DNA of 64,000 nucleotides from Insolitispirillum peregrinum (GCF_900156605.1 NZ_FTOA01000001.1:558001-622000), one strand, 5' to 3'; shown: positions 18,777 through 30,186, counted from the first letter of the stretch. Notes: generated by a model not told the origin, from the sequence alone. Numbers and translations are program-made.

Positions 18777-19799
18777 ATGCAATTCGCCCTGATACTTTCC
18801 GTTGTTCTGCACCTTCTGATCGTCCTGTTGCTGACGATCGGACTCCCCTTCATGCAGCCGGAGCCGCCGGTGGTAGAGGAAGTTCCGATCGTCGTCGATC
18901 TGGTTCAGGTGGCAGAACGGACGGCTGCCCCGCCGCCGGCACCGAAAACCAAGGAGCCGCCGCAGGAGCAACCCAAACCCGAAATCAAGAAATCCGAGCC
19001 TCCCAAGGAGCAGCCGCGCCCCGAGCCGCAAAAGCCCGAGCCGCCAAAGGAGACGGTCAAGCCCGAGCCGGTCAAGCCGCCTCCGGCCAAGGAACCGCCG
19101 CCGCCGACTCCCAAGGAGCAGCCGAAGGAAGAGCCGAAAAAGCCTGAGCCGAAAAAGCCGGAGCCTGAGAAGACGCCGGAAAAGGCCCCTGACGCTCCGC
19201 CCAAAAAGGAAGAGCCGAAGAAAGAAGAACCCAAGAAGGAAGAACCAAAGAAAGAAGAGCCGAAAAAGGAAGAGGCCAAGAAGACTGATCCCAAGGCCGA
19301 TCCCAAAAAGGACCAGAAAAAGCCGGATGACGATGATCCGTTCAAGGATCTGGTGAAGGACGTCGAGAAATACCGCAAAAAGGAAGCTCCGGCATCAACG
19401 CCGCAGAGCACCCAGCAGGCTGCCGCCAATCCGGCACCGCAGGCGGCTGTTTCCGGTGCCCGCATCCAGAATGCGCCGTTGGCCGCGCAGGCGACAATGA
19501 GCGAAAAGGACGCGATTCGCGCTCAGGTGGAACAAAACTGGTCGTTTGATCCGGGAGCCAAGGGGATCGAATCGATGGTGGTGGTGTTGCGTATCACCAT
19601 CAACCCCGATGGCAGTGTGCTCGATGTTCGGCTGGAACCGGAATCGCAGTCGCGCTATAACAGCGATGCTGCATTCAGGGCGATTGCCGATGGTGCCATT
19701 CGTGCGACGCGCCGGGCTAGCCCGCTGAAATATCCGACGGAAAAGTATACCACCTTCCAGACGATGGTGCTGTCCTTTACGCCGTCCTCTCGTCTATAA
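18777..19799 (+). CDS. tolA: TolA: envelope-spanning energy-transducing protein
   Basis: A 340-residue protein with a membrane anchor at residues 4-22, a very Pro/Lys/Glu-rich middle (about 45-200) and a C-terminal TonB/TolA-like domain (about 240-340, EQNWSFDPGAKGIESMVVVL and NPDGSVLDVRLEPES). The middle contains about six KKEEP-type pentamers near 142-166, a tandem low-complexity array instead of the alanine-rich helix of enterobacterial TolA. TolA couples TolQR to TolB-Pal. A stop codon 13 codons upstream in frame limits the start to the ATG at 18777, which has a poor ribosome site. Confidence 0.93.
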   Translation: MQFALILSVVLHLLIVLLLTIGLPFMQPEPPVVEEVPIVVDLVQVAERTAAPPPAPKTKEPPQEQPKPEIKKSEPPKEQPRPEPQKPEPPKETVKPEPVKPPPAKEPPPPTPKEQPKEEPKKPEPKKPEPEKTPEKAPDAPPKKEEPKKEEPKKEEPKKEEPKKEEAKKTDPKADPKKDQKKPDDDDPFKDLVKDVEKYRKKEAPASTPQSTQQAAANPAPQAAVSGARIQNAPLAAQATMSEKDAIRAQVEQNWSFDPGAKGIESMVVVLRITINPDGSVLDVRLEPESQSRYNSDAAFRAIADGAIRATRRASPLKYPTEKYTTFQTMVLSFTPSSRL

Positions 19800-19853
19800 A
19801 GTAATGTCGCCGTGTTTGAAAAAAGTTTGAGCAACCAAAGGAAGAACGCCTTG

Positions 19854-21230
19854 ATGACCGCGCTTTCCCAGCAGCCGCCGAAAGGCTTGGCTTTGTTCCG
19901 TGGTCTGGCTCTGCTGCGCCGCAAGGCAGCGACCGGACTGGTGGCCGTAGCTTTGGGTGTGCTGGCTGTGGCCAGCCCCGCCCAGGCCGAGGTCCGTATC
20001 GATATTACCCGCGGCAAGGTCGAGCCGATGCCGATCGCCATTCCGGCCTTTGCCGGTTCGGGCGATGCCGGACGGGTCGGTGCCGACGTGGCCAGTGTGA
20101 TCAACGCTGACCTCGAACGGTCGGGTCTGTTCAAGCCGCTGGACAAGTCGGCCTTCATCCAGAACCTGCCGAATCTGGAAGTACAGCCGAACTTTGCCGA
20201 CTGGCGTGCGATCAACGCGCAGGTGCTGGTGCAGGGTGTGGTCGAGCCGCAGTCTGATGGCCGCCTGCGTCTGGCCTTCCGCGTGTGGGACGTGTTCGCC
20301 GGTACCCAGGTAAAGGGTCAGGCTTATGTGACCCAGCCGGAAAACTGGCGCCGGGCCTCGCACATCATTGCCGACGTCATCTACAAGCAGTTGACCGGTG
20401 AAGATGGCTATTTTGATACCCGCATCGTCTATGTGGCGGAATCCGGCAAGGTGACCGAACGTGTCAAGCGGCTGGCGATCATGGATCAGGATGGTGCCAA
20501 TCTGCGCTATCTGTCCGACGGCCGTGCTCTGGTGCTGACCCCGCGCTTCTCCCCGACGGCGCAGGAAATCACCTACATGAGCTATTACAACGGTATGCCG
20601 CGTGTGTACCTGTTCAACATCGACACCGGTCGTCAGGAATTGCTGGGGGATTTCCCGGGCATGACCTTTGCACCGCGCTTCTCGCCGGACGGCAACAAGG
20701 TGATCCTGTCGATGGCGACCGACGGCAACACCGACATCTATGAAATGGACCTGCGGACCCGCCGCACCCGCCAGCTGACCAACCACCCGGCGATTGATAC
20801 CAGCCCGTCCTATTCTCCCGATGGTCAGCAGATCACCTTCAACTCTGACCGTGGCGGTGCACAGCAGGTTTATGTGATGAATGCCGATGGCAGCAACCCC
20901 CATCGCATCAGCTTTGGCGATGGCCGTTATGCCACTCCGGTGTGGAGCCCTCGCGGAGATTTGATCGCCTTCACCAAGATGAAGGCTGGCGGCGAGTTTT
21001 ACATCGGCGTGATGCGTCCGGATGGCAGCGGCGAGCGTATGCTGTCGTCCGGCTTCCTGGTCGAAAGCCCGACCTGGGCCCCGAACGGGCGTGTGCTGTC
21101 GTTCTTCCGTCAGGATGCCAACGGCGCTGAACCCCGCCTGTTTACTGTTGATCTGACCGGTTACAACGAACGCCGCGTGACCACCCCGCAGGGTGCATCC
21201 GACCCGGCATGGTCGCCCCTTCTGCCGTAA
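19854..21230 (+). CDS. tolB: Periplasmic protein TolB (beta-propeller)
   Basis: A 458-residue secreted protein. The ATG at 19854 with AAAGGAAG upstream gives a signal peptide with basic LRRK, a hydrophobic core and ASPAQA, cleaved after residue 45; a GTG at 19812 would add 14 residues. The N-terminal domain (about 46-175) is followed by a six-bladed propeller built from TolB repeats ([41 protein letters not shown]). TolB binds Pal and TolA in the periplasm. A strong terminator follows 30 bp after the stop. Confidence 0.95.
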   Translation: MTALSQQPPKGLALFRGLALLRRKAATGLVAVALGVLAVASPAQAEVRIDITRGKVEPMPIAIPAFAGSGDAGRVGADVASVINADLERSGLFKPLDKSAFIQNLPNLEVQPNFADWRAINAQVLVQGVVEPQSDGRLRLAFRVWDVFAGTQVKGQAYVTQPENWRRASHIIADVIYKQLTGEDGYFDTRIVYVAESGKVTERVKRLAIMDQDGANLRYLSDGRALVLTPRFSPTAQEITYMSYYNGMPRVYLFNIDTGRQELLGDFPGMTFAPRFSPDGNKVILSMATDGNTDIYEMDLRTRRTRQLTNHPAIDTSPSYSPDGQQITFNSDRGGAQQVYVMNADGSNPHRISFGDGRYATPVWSPRGDLIAFTKMKAGGEFYIGVMRPDGSGERMLSSGFLVESPTWAPNGRVLSFFRQDANGAEPRLFTVDLTGYNERRVTTPQGASDPAWSPLLP

Positions 21231-21261
21231 CATCCCTGCCGTTCAGGCTGGGATGAGGTCT

Positions 21262-21301
21262 GAAAAGGACAGATGGCCAGTTGGTTTCATCTGTCCTTTT
21301 C
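21262..21301. terminator. Symmetrical terminator between tolB and pal
   Basis: GAAAAGGACAGATG (21262-21275) is the exact reverse complement of CATCTGTCCTTTTC (21288-21301), a 14-bp perfect stem with a 12-base loop and T-runs on either strand. It separates tolB from pal, so pal must have its own promoter in 21302-21535. Nothing else is recognisable in that stretch. Confidence 0.85.
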
Positions 21302-21535
21302 ATTTAGAGTATCTCTGCATTGCAAAAAAAGGAGCCTTCACGGCTTCGATGAAAGCAAGTATAAGGGACGCATGGGTGCTGGTTATGGCCTTGCTGTCTG
21401 TTCCCCTCTGCGGGTGGACGAGGCTGCCATGGTTCAGGCCAGTGTATTCCTATATCCCAAACAGGTTCTGGGCTGCCTCTGTGCAGCCTTCAGCGCTTTC
21501 TACATAACCCCAACATGGAAGAGTCGAGGGGAAAA

Positions 21536-22051
21536 ATGAAGTACCGTCGTCTGTTGCCGGCCCTGGCCGTCGCTGCCCTTTTGGCCGCTTGCTCCAATGC
21601 TTCTGAAGAGAACGGTGGCGCGACTGGCGCTGGCATGAACTCCGGTTCGGCTGGCGGCATGGGTGGTTCGTCGTCTTCGATGAACGGTCCGGCCCCGGGT
21701 TCTGCCGAAGAGTTCATGACCGTGGTCGGCGATCGCGTGTTCTTTGGTCTGGACAAGTACACCGTGGCTCCGGAAGGGCAGGCCATCCTGCGCAACCAGG
21801 CCGCCTGGCTGAAGCGTTATCCGAACCGTAGCCTGGTCATCGAAGGCCATGCTGACGAACGCGGTACCCGCGAATACAACCTCGCCCTGGGCGAGCGTCG
21901 TGCGACCTCGGTGCGTGACTTCCTGGCTGCCCAGGGTATCGCCCCGCAGCGCCTGCGCGTCGTGTCCTATGGCAAGGAACGTCCGGCTTGCGGCCAGTCC
22001 TCGGAAGAGTGCTGGAGCATGAACCGCCGTGGCGTTTCGGTCCTGCAGTAA
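21536..22051 (+). CDS. pal: Peptidoglycan-associated lipoprotein Pal
   Basis: A 171-residue outer-membrane lipoprotein. The signal ends in the lipobox LLAAC with C19 as the lipidated residue. A Gly/Ser/Met-rich linker (about 25-55) leads to an OmpA-like peptidoglycan-binding domain with VIEGHADERGTREYNLALGE and the final NRRGV. The ATG at 21536 follows GAGGGGAAAA. Pal tethers the outer membrane to peptidoglycan and binds TolB. It is bounded on both sides by strong terminators, so it appears to be transcribed alone. Confidence 0.96.
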   Translation: MKYRRLLPALAVAALLAACSNASEENGGATGAGMNSGSAGGMGGSSSSMNGPAPGSAEEFMTVVGDRVFFGLDKYTVAPEGQAILRNQAAWLKRYPNRSLVIEGHADERGTREYNLALGERRATSVRDFLAAQGIAPQRLRVVSYGKERPACGQSSEECWSMNRRGVSVLQ

Positions 22052-22100
22052 ATGCAGCGGTGCCGGGTAATCGGTGCCTGACCGTGCAGCATTAAGAGAA

Positions 22101-22156
22101 AGCCCGTGCAGTTTCCTTGTCGGAGTCAATTCCGGCAAGGCTGCGCGGGTTTTTTT
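22101..22156 (+). terminator. Strong terminator after pal
   Basis: AGCCCGTGCAG pairs with CTGCGCGGGTT, and an inner CCTTGTCGGA pairs with TCCGGCAAGG, followed by seven Ts. It isolates pal from cpoB. Confidence 0.9.
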
Positions 22157-22289
22157 CGGGTACCCGAATTCCTTGGGCGTTTCCATCTGTCCGGAAATTG
22201 TTTTAAGGTACGCACATCGACGCCCTGAAGCCGCTTCGGGGGCGTCAGGACATACATGCAATTCGACGTGAACGTTTAAGGGCAAGGTA

Positions 22290-23183
22290 ATGGCTCAGAC
22301 TGCATCCGCCGTATTTTTGCGACACCGTTTCCGGGGCGTCCTGCGTTCCGTGCGCGCCGCCATGCTGGCCAGTTGTGCGCTGACGGTTCTGGCATCTGGT
22401 CCTGCCCATGCCCAGCAATCAAACACCATTCAGTCCAACCTGCTGGTTGATCAGCAGAACCGGATCGCCGAGCTGGAGCGTCTGGTGCAGGAACTGACCG
22501 GTCGGGTTGAAGAAGCCCAGTTCAAAAACAAACAGCTCACCCAGCGCCTTGACCAGTTGATGGGTGACATGGATTTCCGTTTCAAGCAGCTGGAACAGGG
22601 GGCGGCTGCGCAGCAGTCGGCGGCTCCTCCTGCCGCGCAACAGCCCGCTCAGGCGGCAACTTCGGCGCAGGCGAATGGCAAGCAGGCCCCGTCCGGGGCT
22701 CAGGCTGGGGTCCTTGGCTATATGGGCAAGGATGGCAGTGCGACGGCCGCCGCCCCGGCGGCTGCGGCTGGCGGGAAAGGCTCGCCGCTGCCTGCGGGAT
22801 CGGTGGCCGATCAGTACAACTATGCCTTTGGCCTGCTGCGTAAAAATGATTACGCTGGTGCTGAAACGGCCCTGAAAGCCTTTATCGCGCAGAATCCGGG
22901 GCATGAGCTGACCGGTAACGCGCAGTACTGGCTGGGGGAAACCTATTATGCGCGGGCTGATTACAAACAGGCTGCGGTGGCTTTCCTCGATGGCTACAAG
23001 AATTATCCCAGCAGTGCCAAGGCGGCCGATAATCTGCTGAAGCTGGGGATGACCGCTTCGCAGCTTGGGCAGACCAAGCAGGCCTGCGCGGCGTTCTCCA
23101 AGCTGGCGACCGAATACCCGCAGGCTTCCGATGTGCTGAAGCGTCGGGCTCAGGCCGAGAAAGACCGGCTGCGCTGCTCGTAA
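22290..23183 (+). CDS. cpoB: Cell division coordinator CpoB (YbgF)
   Basis: A 297-residue periplasmic protein. The signal peptide ends ASGPAHA (cleavage after residue 41). A trimerising coiled coil spans about 45-100 (LVDQQNRIAELERLVQELTG), an Ala/Gln-rich linker about 100-170, and TPR repeats about 172-295 (YNYAFGLLRKNDYAGAETAL, YWLGETYYARADYKQAA). In E. coli CpoB coordinates peptidoglycan synthesis with Tol-driven constriction. The ATG at 22290 follows AAGGGCAAGG. It is separated from pal by a terminator and is followed 12 bp later by tilS. Confidence 0.95.
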   Translation: MAQTASAVFLRHRFRGVLRSVRAAMLASCALTVLASGPAHAQQSNTIQSNLLVDQQNRIAELERLVQELTGRVEEAQFKNKQLTQRLDQLMGDMDFRFKQLEQGAAAQQSAAPPAAQQPAQAATSAQANGKQAPSGAQAGVLGYMGKDGSATAAAPAAAAGGKGSPLPAGSVADQYNYAFGLLRKNDYAGAETALKAFIAQNPGHELTGNAQYWLGETYYARADYKQAAVAFLDGYKNYPSSAKAADNLLKLGMTASQLGQTKQACAAFSKLATEYPQASDVLKRRAQAEKDRLRCS

Positions 23184-23195
23184 CGGACGGATGTG

Positions 23196-24581
23196 ATGGA
23201 TATCCCTGCCGTCTTTACGGCAACCATGGAGCGGCTTGGTCCTTTCGAGGATCGGCCGCTTTTTGCTGTCGCGGTGTCGGGTGGCAGCGACAGTCTGGCC
23301 TTGACGCTGTTGCTGGCCGACTGGGTTCGTCATCGGCAGGGGCATCTGGTGGCCCTGACCGTTGACCACGGCTTGCGGCCACAGGCGGCCAGCGAGGCTC
23401 AGGCTGTCCACGATCTGCTGACGGCACGGGGGATCGAGCACCATGCCCTCACCAATCACCTGCCATGGTCCGGGGGCGACATCCAGAATGAAGCGCGGGC
23501 CGTGCGCTATCGCCTGCTCAATGACTGGTGTGTGTCTGCGGGCTGCCTGCACCTTGTTGTTGCCCATCATCAGGACGATCAGGCCGAAACGGTGCTGTTG
23601 CGTCTGGCGCGGGGCAGCGGGGCGGTTGGCCTGTCGGGGATGGCCGAGGTTTCCTATCGCCCGGAGGTACGCATTCTGCGGCCTTTGCTGGGGTTCACGC
23701 GACAGGCGTTGCGGGACTGGCTGGGCGGGCAGGAGGTGAGCTGGATCGAAGACCCCAGCAACCAGAATCCTTCCTTTGCCCGTGTGCAGTGGCGATCCTT
23801 GTCGCCGGAGCTGGCAGCGCGAGGGATGTCGTCTGCCCGGCTGGCCGAAACGGCACAGCGGTTGGCCCGCGTCCGCACGCTGATCGAGCGGGATGTGGCC
23901 GCCTGTCTGGCGCGGTATGTGCGGCTGGATCGTTGGGGATGGGCTGACGTTTGTCGGGCCGGAGTGCTGGCGCAAGAGGAAGAAATTGCCCTGCGGGTGC
24001 TGGCGGCGGTCCTGACCACGGTGGGCGGGCAGGACTATGGCCCGCGCGCCGATCGTCTGGATCGGTTGTATGATGCACTGTTGGCGCAAGGGCAGGGCGA
24101 ACACCGGCAAAGCCTGCACGGGTGTGTTCTTTCCGCCACGGCAACGACAATTCTCATTGCCAGAGAGGCACGAGTCCCTGACTTTCAATGCCTTCCCTTG
24201 AACGGGGATGCTATAGAGTGGGATGGTCGTTTTCGGATTGCGCTGGATGCAGGGTTTGCCGAAGCCTGTCGTCTGCGCGGCTGGAAAATCACTGTCGGAC
24301 ATGTTTTTTCGCCCTTGCCGAGCTTGAAAGATGGTGTACGAGATCCTGATGTTCTCGATAAGGATGAAAAATCTGCGTGGTGTGCCATTCCGGGGATAGC
24401 GCGGCCCGGCTTGCCAGCCCTATATGAAGGCAAACGTCTGCTGGCGATCCCGGCCCTGGGGTGGCGATCGCATGATGTGAGCGGCATGGGGGCACTGGTG
24501 CGCCTGTTACGCTTTCAACCCCGGCGGACGATGGCCTTTGTCGGTTTTCGACTTGCGGCGCGCCGTGGCAGGATTATCTAA
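23196..24581 (+). CDS. tilS: tRNA(Ile)-lysidine synthase
   Basis: A 461-residue ATP-dependent enzyme that attaches lysine to C34 of the CAU-anticodon tRNA-Ile, changing it from methionine to isoleucine decoding. The PP-loop is VSGGSDSLAL (S28-S33), followed by TVDHGLR and HHQDDQAETVLLRLARGSG, all typical. The C-terminal third is divergent. The ATG at 23196 follows a GTG one codon earlier; the ribosome site is weak, so coupling to cpoB 12 bp upstream is likely. tilS upstream of ftsH is a common bacterial order. Confidence 0.93.
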   Translation: MDIPAVFTATMERLGPFEDRPLFAVAVSGGSDSLALTLLLADWVRHRQGHLVALTVDHGLRPQAASEAQAVHDLLTARGIEHHALTNHLPWSGGDIQNEARAVRYRLLNDWCVSAGCLHLVVAHHQDDQAETVLLRLARGSGAVGLSGMAEVSYRPEVRILRPLLGFTRQALRDWLGGQEVSWIEDPSNQNPSFARVQWRSLSPELAARGMSSARLAETAQRLARVRTLIERDVAACLARYVRLDRWGWADVCRAGVLAQEEEIALRVLAAVLTTVGGQDYGPRADRLDRLYDALLAQGQGEHRQSLHGCVLSATATTILIAREARVPDFQCLPLNGDAIEWDGRFRIALDAGFAEACRLRGWKITVGHVFSPLPSLKDGVRDPDVLDKDEKSAWCAIPGIARPGLPALYEGKRLLAIPALGWRSHDVSGMGALVRLLRFQPRRTMAFVGFRLAARRGRII

Positions 24582-24660
24582 CACCTGAGGCATAGGGGAA
24601 CCTTTCCGCTTTCGTCACGGTGACGGAGACGGGAAAAGTAAAAAAAGAAAGGGCAGCGCC

Positions 24661-26583
<1,923 letters not shown>

Positions 26584-26627
26584 GCATGCGAGACGCTGAG
26601 GCTCGGGAAACCCTCGCCACAGTGACC

Positions 26628-26658
26628 AGAAGCCCCGCCTTAGTGCGGGGCTTTTCTC
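26628..26658 (+). terminator. Terminator hairpin between ftsH and folP
   Basis: AAGCCCCGC and GCGGGGCTT form a perfect 9-bp stem with a six-base loop, followed by TTCTC. It sits 45 bp after the ftsH stop and just before the preferred folP start. If folP began at the upstream ATG (26586), this hairpin would be inside its coding sequence. Confidence 0.75.
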
Positions 26659-26663
26659 GCCTG

Positions 26664-27764
26664 GTGGCAGACGAAGATATCGAGCGGTCGCTGTATCTGG
26701 CTCCGCTGGCGGGCTTGCCCGCAACCGGGGCCATCCTGCCGGCGTTCGAGGTGCTGGTCCGTTTGCCGGGCGAGCGGGTGGTTTCGACGATTGCCGGACG
26801 ATCCGATTTGCTGGCATGGGCCGACAGCGAGGGCAGTCTGGTCCATAAGGCGGTCAAGCGGCGGCTGGCCGGGCTGGAAAGCCGCTGCCCGCCCTTTGCC
26901 GGGTTGGCAATGGACGGGACGCAGGGCCGTCCGCATGTGATGGGGATTGTCAACGCCACTCCCGACAGCTTTTCGGATGGCGGGCGTCATCTGGACCCGC
27001 AAGCGGCGGTCAATGCTGCGCTGGCGATGGTCGATGCCGGGGCAACGATTATCGACGTGGGTGGGGAATCAACCCGTCCGGGCGCGGATGCCGTATCGCC
27101 GGATGAAGAAATCCGTCGGGTGGTTCCGGTCGTTCAGGCTTTGGCCGAGCGGGGCGTTCTGGTGTCGATTGATACCCGTCATGCGGCGGTGATGCAGGCA
27201 ACGGTGGCCGCCGGGGCCGGGATCATCAACGATGTGACCGCACTGGAAGGCGATGCCGACAGTCTGGCGGTGGCTGCCCGGCTGGGGGTGCCGGTGATCC
27301 TGATGCACATGATCGGCGATCCCCGCACCATGCAGGATGCGCCGCGCTATCGCCATGCGCCGCTGGATGTTTATGATGCGCTGGCCGACCGGGTGGAGGC
27401 CTGCCTGGCAGCAGGAATCCCGCGTGAGGCTCTGGCGGTAGACGTCGGGATCGGTTTTGCCAAATCGGTACAACACAATACCGAGATTCTGGCCCGCCTC
27501 GGGATGTATCACGGGCTTGGGTGTGCGCAGTTGCTTGGCGTGTCGCGGAAGTCGTATATTGGCCGCCTGTCGCGAGGCGAGCCCCCACTGGGACGGGTGC
27601 CCGGCTCGCTGGCGACGGCGGTGACCGCGGCCGGGCAGGGCGTTCAGATGATCCGCGTGCATGACGTTGCCGAGACGGTGCAGGCGTTGACCATCTGGCA
27701 TGCCATTGCGCGCAGCGGTCCCGCTGGTGGGGATGATCCCGTATGGAACGATCAGTCTTATTAA
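26664..27764 (+). CDS. folP: Dihydropteroate synthase
   Basis: A 366-residue enzyme that joins 4-aminobenzoate to dihydropterin pyrophosphate in folate synthesis. The TIM-barrel core starts at MGIVNATPDSFSDGG (93-107), with GGESTRPGA and SIDTRHAAVMQATV following. About 90 extra N-terminal residues (SLYLAPLAGLPATGAILPAF) precede the core, an extension I recall from other alphaproteobacteria. I chose the GTG at 26664. The ATG at 26586 has a better ribosome site (GGGAG), but its extra 26 codons include rare ACA, AGA and TTA and a terminator hairpin. It is the probable target of sulfonamides. glmM follows 17 bp later. Confidence 0.92.
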   Translation: MADEDIERSLYLAPLAGLPATGAILPAFEVLVRLPGERVVSTIAGRSDLLAWADSEGSLVHKAVKRRLAGLESRCPPFAGLAMDGTQGRPHVMGIVNATPDSFSDGGRHLDPQAAVNAALAMVDAGATIIDVGGESTRPGADAVSPDEEIRRVVPVVQALAERGVLVSIDTRHAAVMQATVAAGAGIINDVTALEGDADSLAVAARLGVPVILMHMIGDPRTMQDAPRYRHAPLDVYDALADRVEACLAAGIPREALAVDVGIGFAKSVQHNTEILARLGMYHGLGCAQLLGVSRKSYIGRLSRGEPPLGRVPGSLATAVTAAGQGVQMIRVHDVAETVQALTIWHAIARSGPAGGDDPVWNDQSY

Positions 27765-27781
27765 AGCAGGGTGGTTGAGTG

Positions 27782-29152
27782 ATGAGTGGCAGAAAATATT
27801 TCGGCACCGACGGTATCCGCGGGACAGCCAATACCGATCCGATGACTGCCGAAATTGCCCTGAAGCTGGGCATGGCCGCCGGGCACTATTTCAAGCGGGG
27901 CGACCATCGCCATACGGTGGTGATCGGCAAGGATACCCGCCTGTCCGGCTACATGATCGAACCTGCCCTGACTGCCGGTTTCGTGGCGGTTGGCATGGAT
28001 GTGGCGTTGCTCGGGCCGATCTCTACCCCGGCGGTTGCCAAATTGACCCGTTCGTTGCGGGCCGATCTGGGGGTGATGATTTCCGCCTCGCATAACCCCT
28101 ATCAAGACAATGGCATCAAGCTGTTCGGTCCCGATGGCTACAAGCTGTCCGACGAGGTTGAGCTGACCCTCGAAGCCTTGATGGATAACGGGCTGGAGGA
28201 CATGCGGGTGTCGCCGTCGCGGCTGGGCAAGGTCCGCCGGATTGATGACGCCAGCGGTCGCTATATCGAATCTGCCAAGCAGGCCTTCCCCCGTGGCCGT
28301 CGTCTGGATGGCCTGAAGGTGGTGATTGATTGCGCCAACGGTGCGGCTTACAGAAGCGCGCCGCAGGTTCTGTGGGAACTGGGGGCCGAAGTGATCAAGG
28401 TTGGTGTGTCCCCCGACGGGATGAACATCAACAAAGATTGCGGTTCGCTGTACACCCAGTTGCTGCGCGAAACGGTCCTGCTGCACGGGGCCGACATCGG
28501 GGTTGCCCTTGATGGCGACGCCGACCGGCTGGTGCTGTGTGACGAAAAAGGCGTGGTGATTGATGGCGATCAGGTTCTGGGGCTGATTGGCAAGTCGTGG
28601 AAAGATCAGGGCCTGTTGAAAGGCGGCGCGGTGGTGGCCACCGTGATGTCGAACATGGGGCTGGAAAGTTTCCTGAAAGCCGAAGGTCTGGCGCTGGAGC
28701 GGACAGCGGTCGGTGATCGCTATGTGGTCGAGCGGATGCGCGAGGCGGGCTTTAACCTTGGTGGTGAACAATCCGGTCATATCGTGCTGGGTGACCATGC
28801 GACGACTGGGGATGGTCTGGTGGCTGCCTTGCAGGTTCTGGGGGAAATGGTCCTGCGGGATTGCCCGGCCAGCAAGCTGTTGCGTGTCTTTGAGCCTTAT
28901 CCGCAGCTGTTGAAGAATGTTCGTTTGCGCGACAAGTCGCAGGCGGATCAGCTGCTGGATGATGCTCAGGTCAAGCAGGCGGTGCTGGATTGTGACGCCG
29001 CTTTTGCGGGCAAGGGCCGGATTCTGCTGCGCAAATCGGGGACCGAACCGCTGGTGCGGGTGATGGCCGAAGGCGAGGACAGGGCGTCGGTGGAAAAGGC
29101 GGTGGCCACCATCGTTGCCGCCATCGAGACGGCAGCGGCGCACGAGGGATAA
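27782..29152 (+). CDS. glmM: Phosphoglucosamine mutase
   Basis: A 456-residue enzyme converting glucosamine-6-phosphate to glucosamine-1-phosphate for UDP-GlcNAc and hence peptidoglycan and [13 protein letters not shown] is the family start; the phosphoserine loop is ISASHNP with S103; the metal loop is DGDADR (244-249); the sugar loop is GGEQSGH; and [12 protein letters not shown] binds phosphate at the C-terminus. The ATG at 27782 is preceded by an in-frame GTG one codon earlier. The folP-glmM pairing is common. Its TAA stop is the end of an 8-bp sequence duplicated on the far side of a MITE-like element. Confidence 0.96.
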   Translation: MSGRKYFGTDGIRGTANTDPMTAEIALKLGMAAGHYFKRGDHRHTVVIGKDTRLSGYMIEPALTAGFVAVGMDVALLGPISTPAVAKLTRSLRADLGVMISASHNPYQDNGIKLFGPDGYKLSDEVELTLEALMDNGLEDMRVSPSRLGKVRRIDDASGRYIESAKQAFPRGRRLDGLKVVIDCANGAAYRSAPQVLWELGAEVIKVGVSPDGMNINKDCGSLYTQLLRETVLLHGADIGVALDGDADRLVLCDEKGVVIDGDQVLGLIGKSWKDQGLLKGGAVVATVMSNMGLESFLKAEGLALERTAVGDRYVVERMREAGFNLGGEQSGHIVLGDHATTGDGLVAALQVLGEMVLRDCPASKLLRVFEPYPQLLKNVRLRDKSQADQLLDDAQVKQAVLDCDAAFAGKGRILLRKSGTEPLVRVMAEGEDRASVEKAVATIVAAIETAAAHEG

Positions 29153-29342
29153 GTCTCTCCGGCAGGACGCGAAATAAAGGGCGGAAGGGACGTGGAGCAC
29201 TGCTCCACACCTCGCTGGGGCCGGGAGGCCCCAGACCCCATTAATTTGATATTGAAAGAAAAAATGGGGGTTTGGGGGCCTCGCACCCAAACGGGCATGG
29301 GCGGTAGCCCATTCTTTTTCAGAAACTGTCGTGTAGGGATAA
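29145..29342 (+). mobile_element. MITE-like element copy 3, inserted at the glmM stop
   Basis: The element body is about 29153-29334. AGGGATAA occurs at 29145-29152 (including the glmM stop) and at 29335-29342, consistent with a target duplication. The left terminal repeat is decayed; the right end reads ACTGTCGTGTA (29325-29335). Internal modules match other copies: GTGGAGCACTGCTCCAC (29192-29208), CTGGGGCC...GGCCCCAG, TTGATATTGAAAGAAAAAAT and CAAACGGGC. It now forms the whole spacer before thiD, so it must supply or overlap that gene's promoter. Confidence 0.7.
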
Positions 29343-29346
29343 CGCC

Positions 29347-30186
29347 ATGAAAGGCAAAGTGTTGATCATCGCCGGTTCGGATTCCGGTGGTGGAGCAGGC
29401 ATTCAGGCGGATATCAAGGCGGTGACCTGTCTGGGTGGCTTTGCCATGACGGCGATTACGGCTTTGACGGCGCAGAATACGCTGGGGGTTCATGGGGTCC
29501 ACCCGGTCCCCGAGGCTTTCATCCGTCAGCAAATTCAGGTGGTGATGGAAGACCTGGGAGCCAATGCGATCAAGATAGGCATGTTGGCAACCCGTTCCAT
29601 CATTGCCACGGTGGCGCAGGCTCTGGCCGATTTTGCGCCGGATGTGCCGGTGGTGCTGGATACGGTGATGGTGGCAAAGGGCGGTCATCCGCTGCTGGAA
29701 CCTGAAGCGGTCGAGGCCCTCAAAGCCGAGCTTCTGCCCCGTGCAACGGTGATCACTCCCAATCTTCCCGAGGCTGGGGTGCTGATCGGGCAAACCCTGA
29801 CCACCGAACAGGACATGGAGGCCGCCTTGCCCGCCCTTGAGGCGCTGGCTGCGCAGGCTGTCCTGCTGAAGGGGGGGCACCTTGAGGGTGATACCCTGCT
29901 CGATATGCTGGTAACAGCCGACAGCCTGCACCGCTTTACCGATACCCGGCTGGAAACCCGCCACACGCATGGCACTGGCTGCACGCTGGCGTCGGCCATT
30001 GCCTGCGGTCTGGCGCAGGGTCTGCCGCTGGTCGAGGCGGTCGTGCGGGCGCGGGCCTATGTCCGGCGGGCGATTGAACTGGCACCGGGATATGGCAATG
30101 GGCATGGCCCCCTGAACCATGCCCATACGGTTAGAGCAAATCCCGAGCAGATGGACACATCTGCGACGACGTATTTGCTTAAATAA
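29347..30186 (+). CDS. thiD: Hydroxymethylpyrimidine/phosphomethylpyrimidine kinase
   Basis: A 279-residue ribokinase-fold enzyme that phosphorylates HMP and HMP-phosphate for thiamine synthesis. IAGSDSGGGAGIQADIKA is the substrate loop, DTVMVAKGGHPLL the metal region, and HGTGCTLASA (208-217) the anion hole with C212 and the catalytic aspartate region. The ATG at 29347 lies immediately after a MITE-like element. The last 16-18 codons (about RANPEQMDTSATTYLLK) are encoded by the first hairpin of a two-hairpin repeat, so the C-terminal tail appears to have been replaced by repeat sequence. No TPP riboswitch was seen upstream. Confidence 0.94.
   Translation: MKGKVLIIAGSDSGGGAGIQADIKAVTCLGGFAMTAITALTAQNTLGVHGVHPVPEAFIRQQIQVVMEDLGANAIKIGMLATRSIIATVAQALADFAPDVPVVLDTVMVAKGGHPLLEPEAVEALKAELLPRATVITPNLPEAGVLIGQTLTTEQDMEAALPALEALAAQAVLLKGGHLEGDTLLDMLVTADSLHRFTDTRLETRHTHGTGCTLASAIACGLAQGLPLVEAVVRARAYVRRAIELAPGYGNGHGPLNHAHTVRANPEQMDTSATTYLLK

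Noticed and set aside
21273-21539. Small protein gene between tolB and pal
   Set aside because: It starts within the terminator hairpin, has atypical codon use and lacks a ribosome site.
29300-29346. TPP riboswitch before thiD
   Set aside because: The 5' region is wholly explained by MITE copy 3, and no THI-box-like motif was seen.
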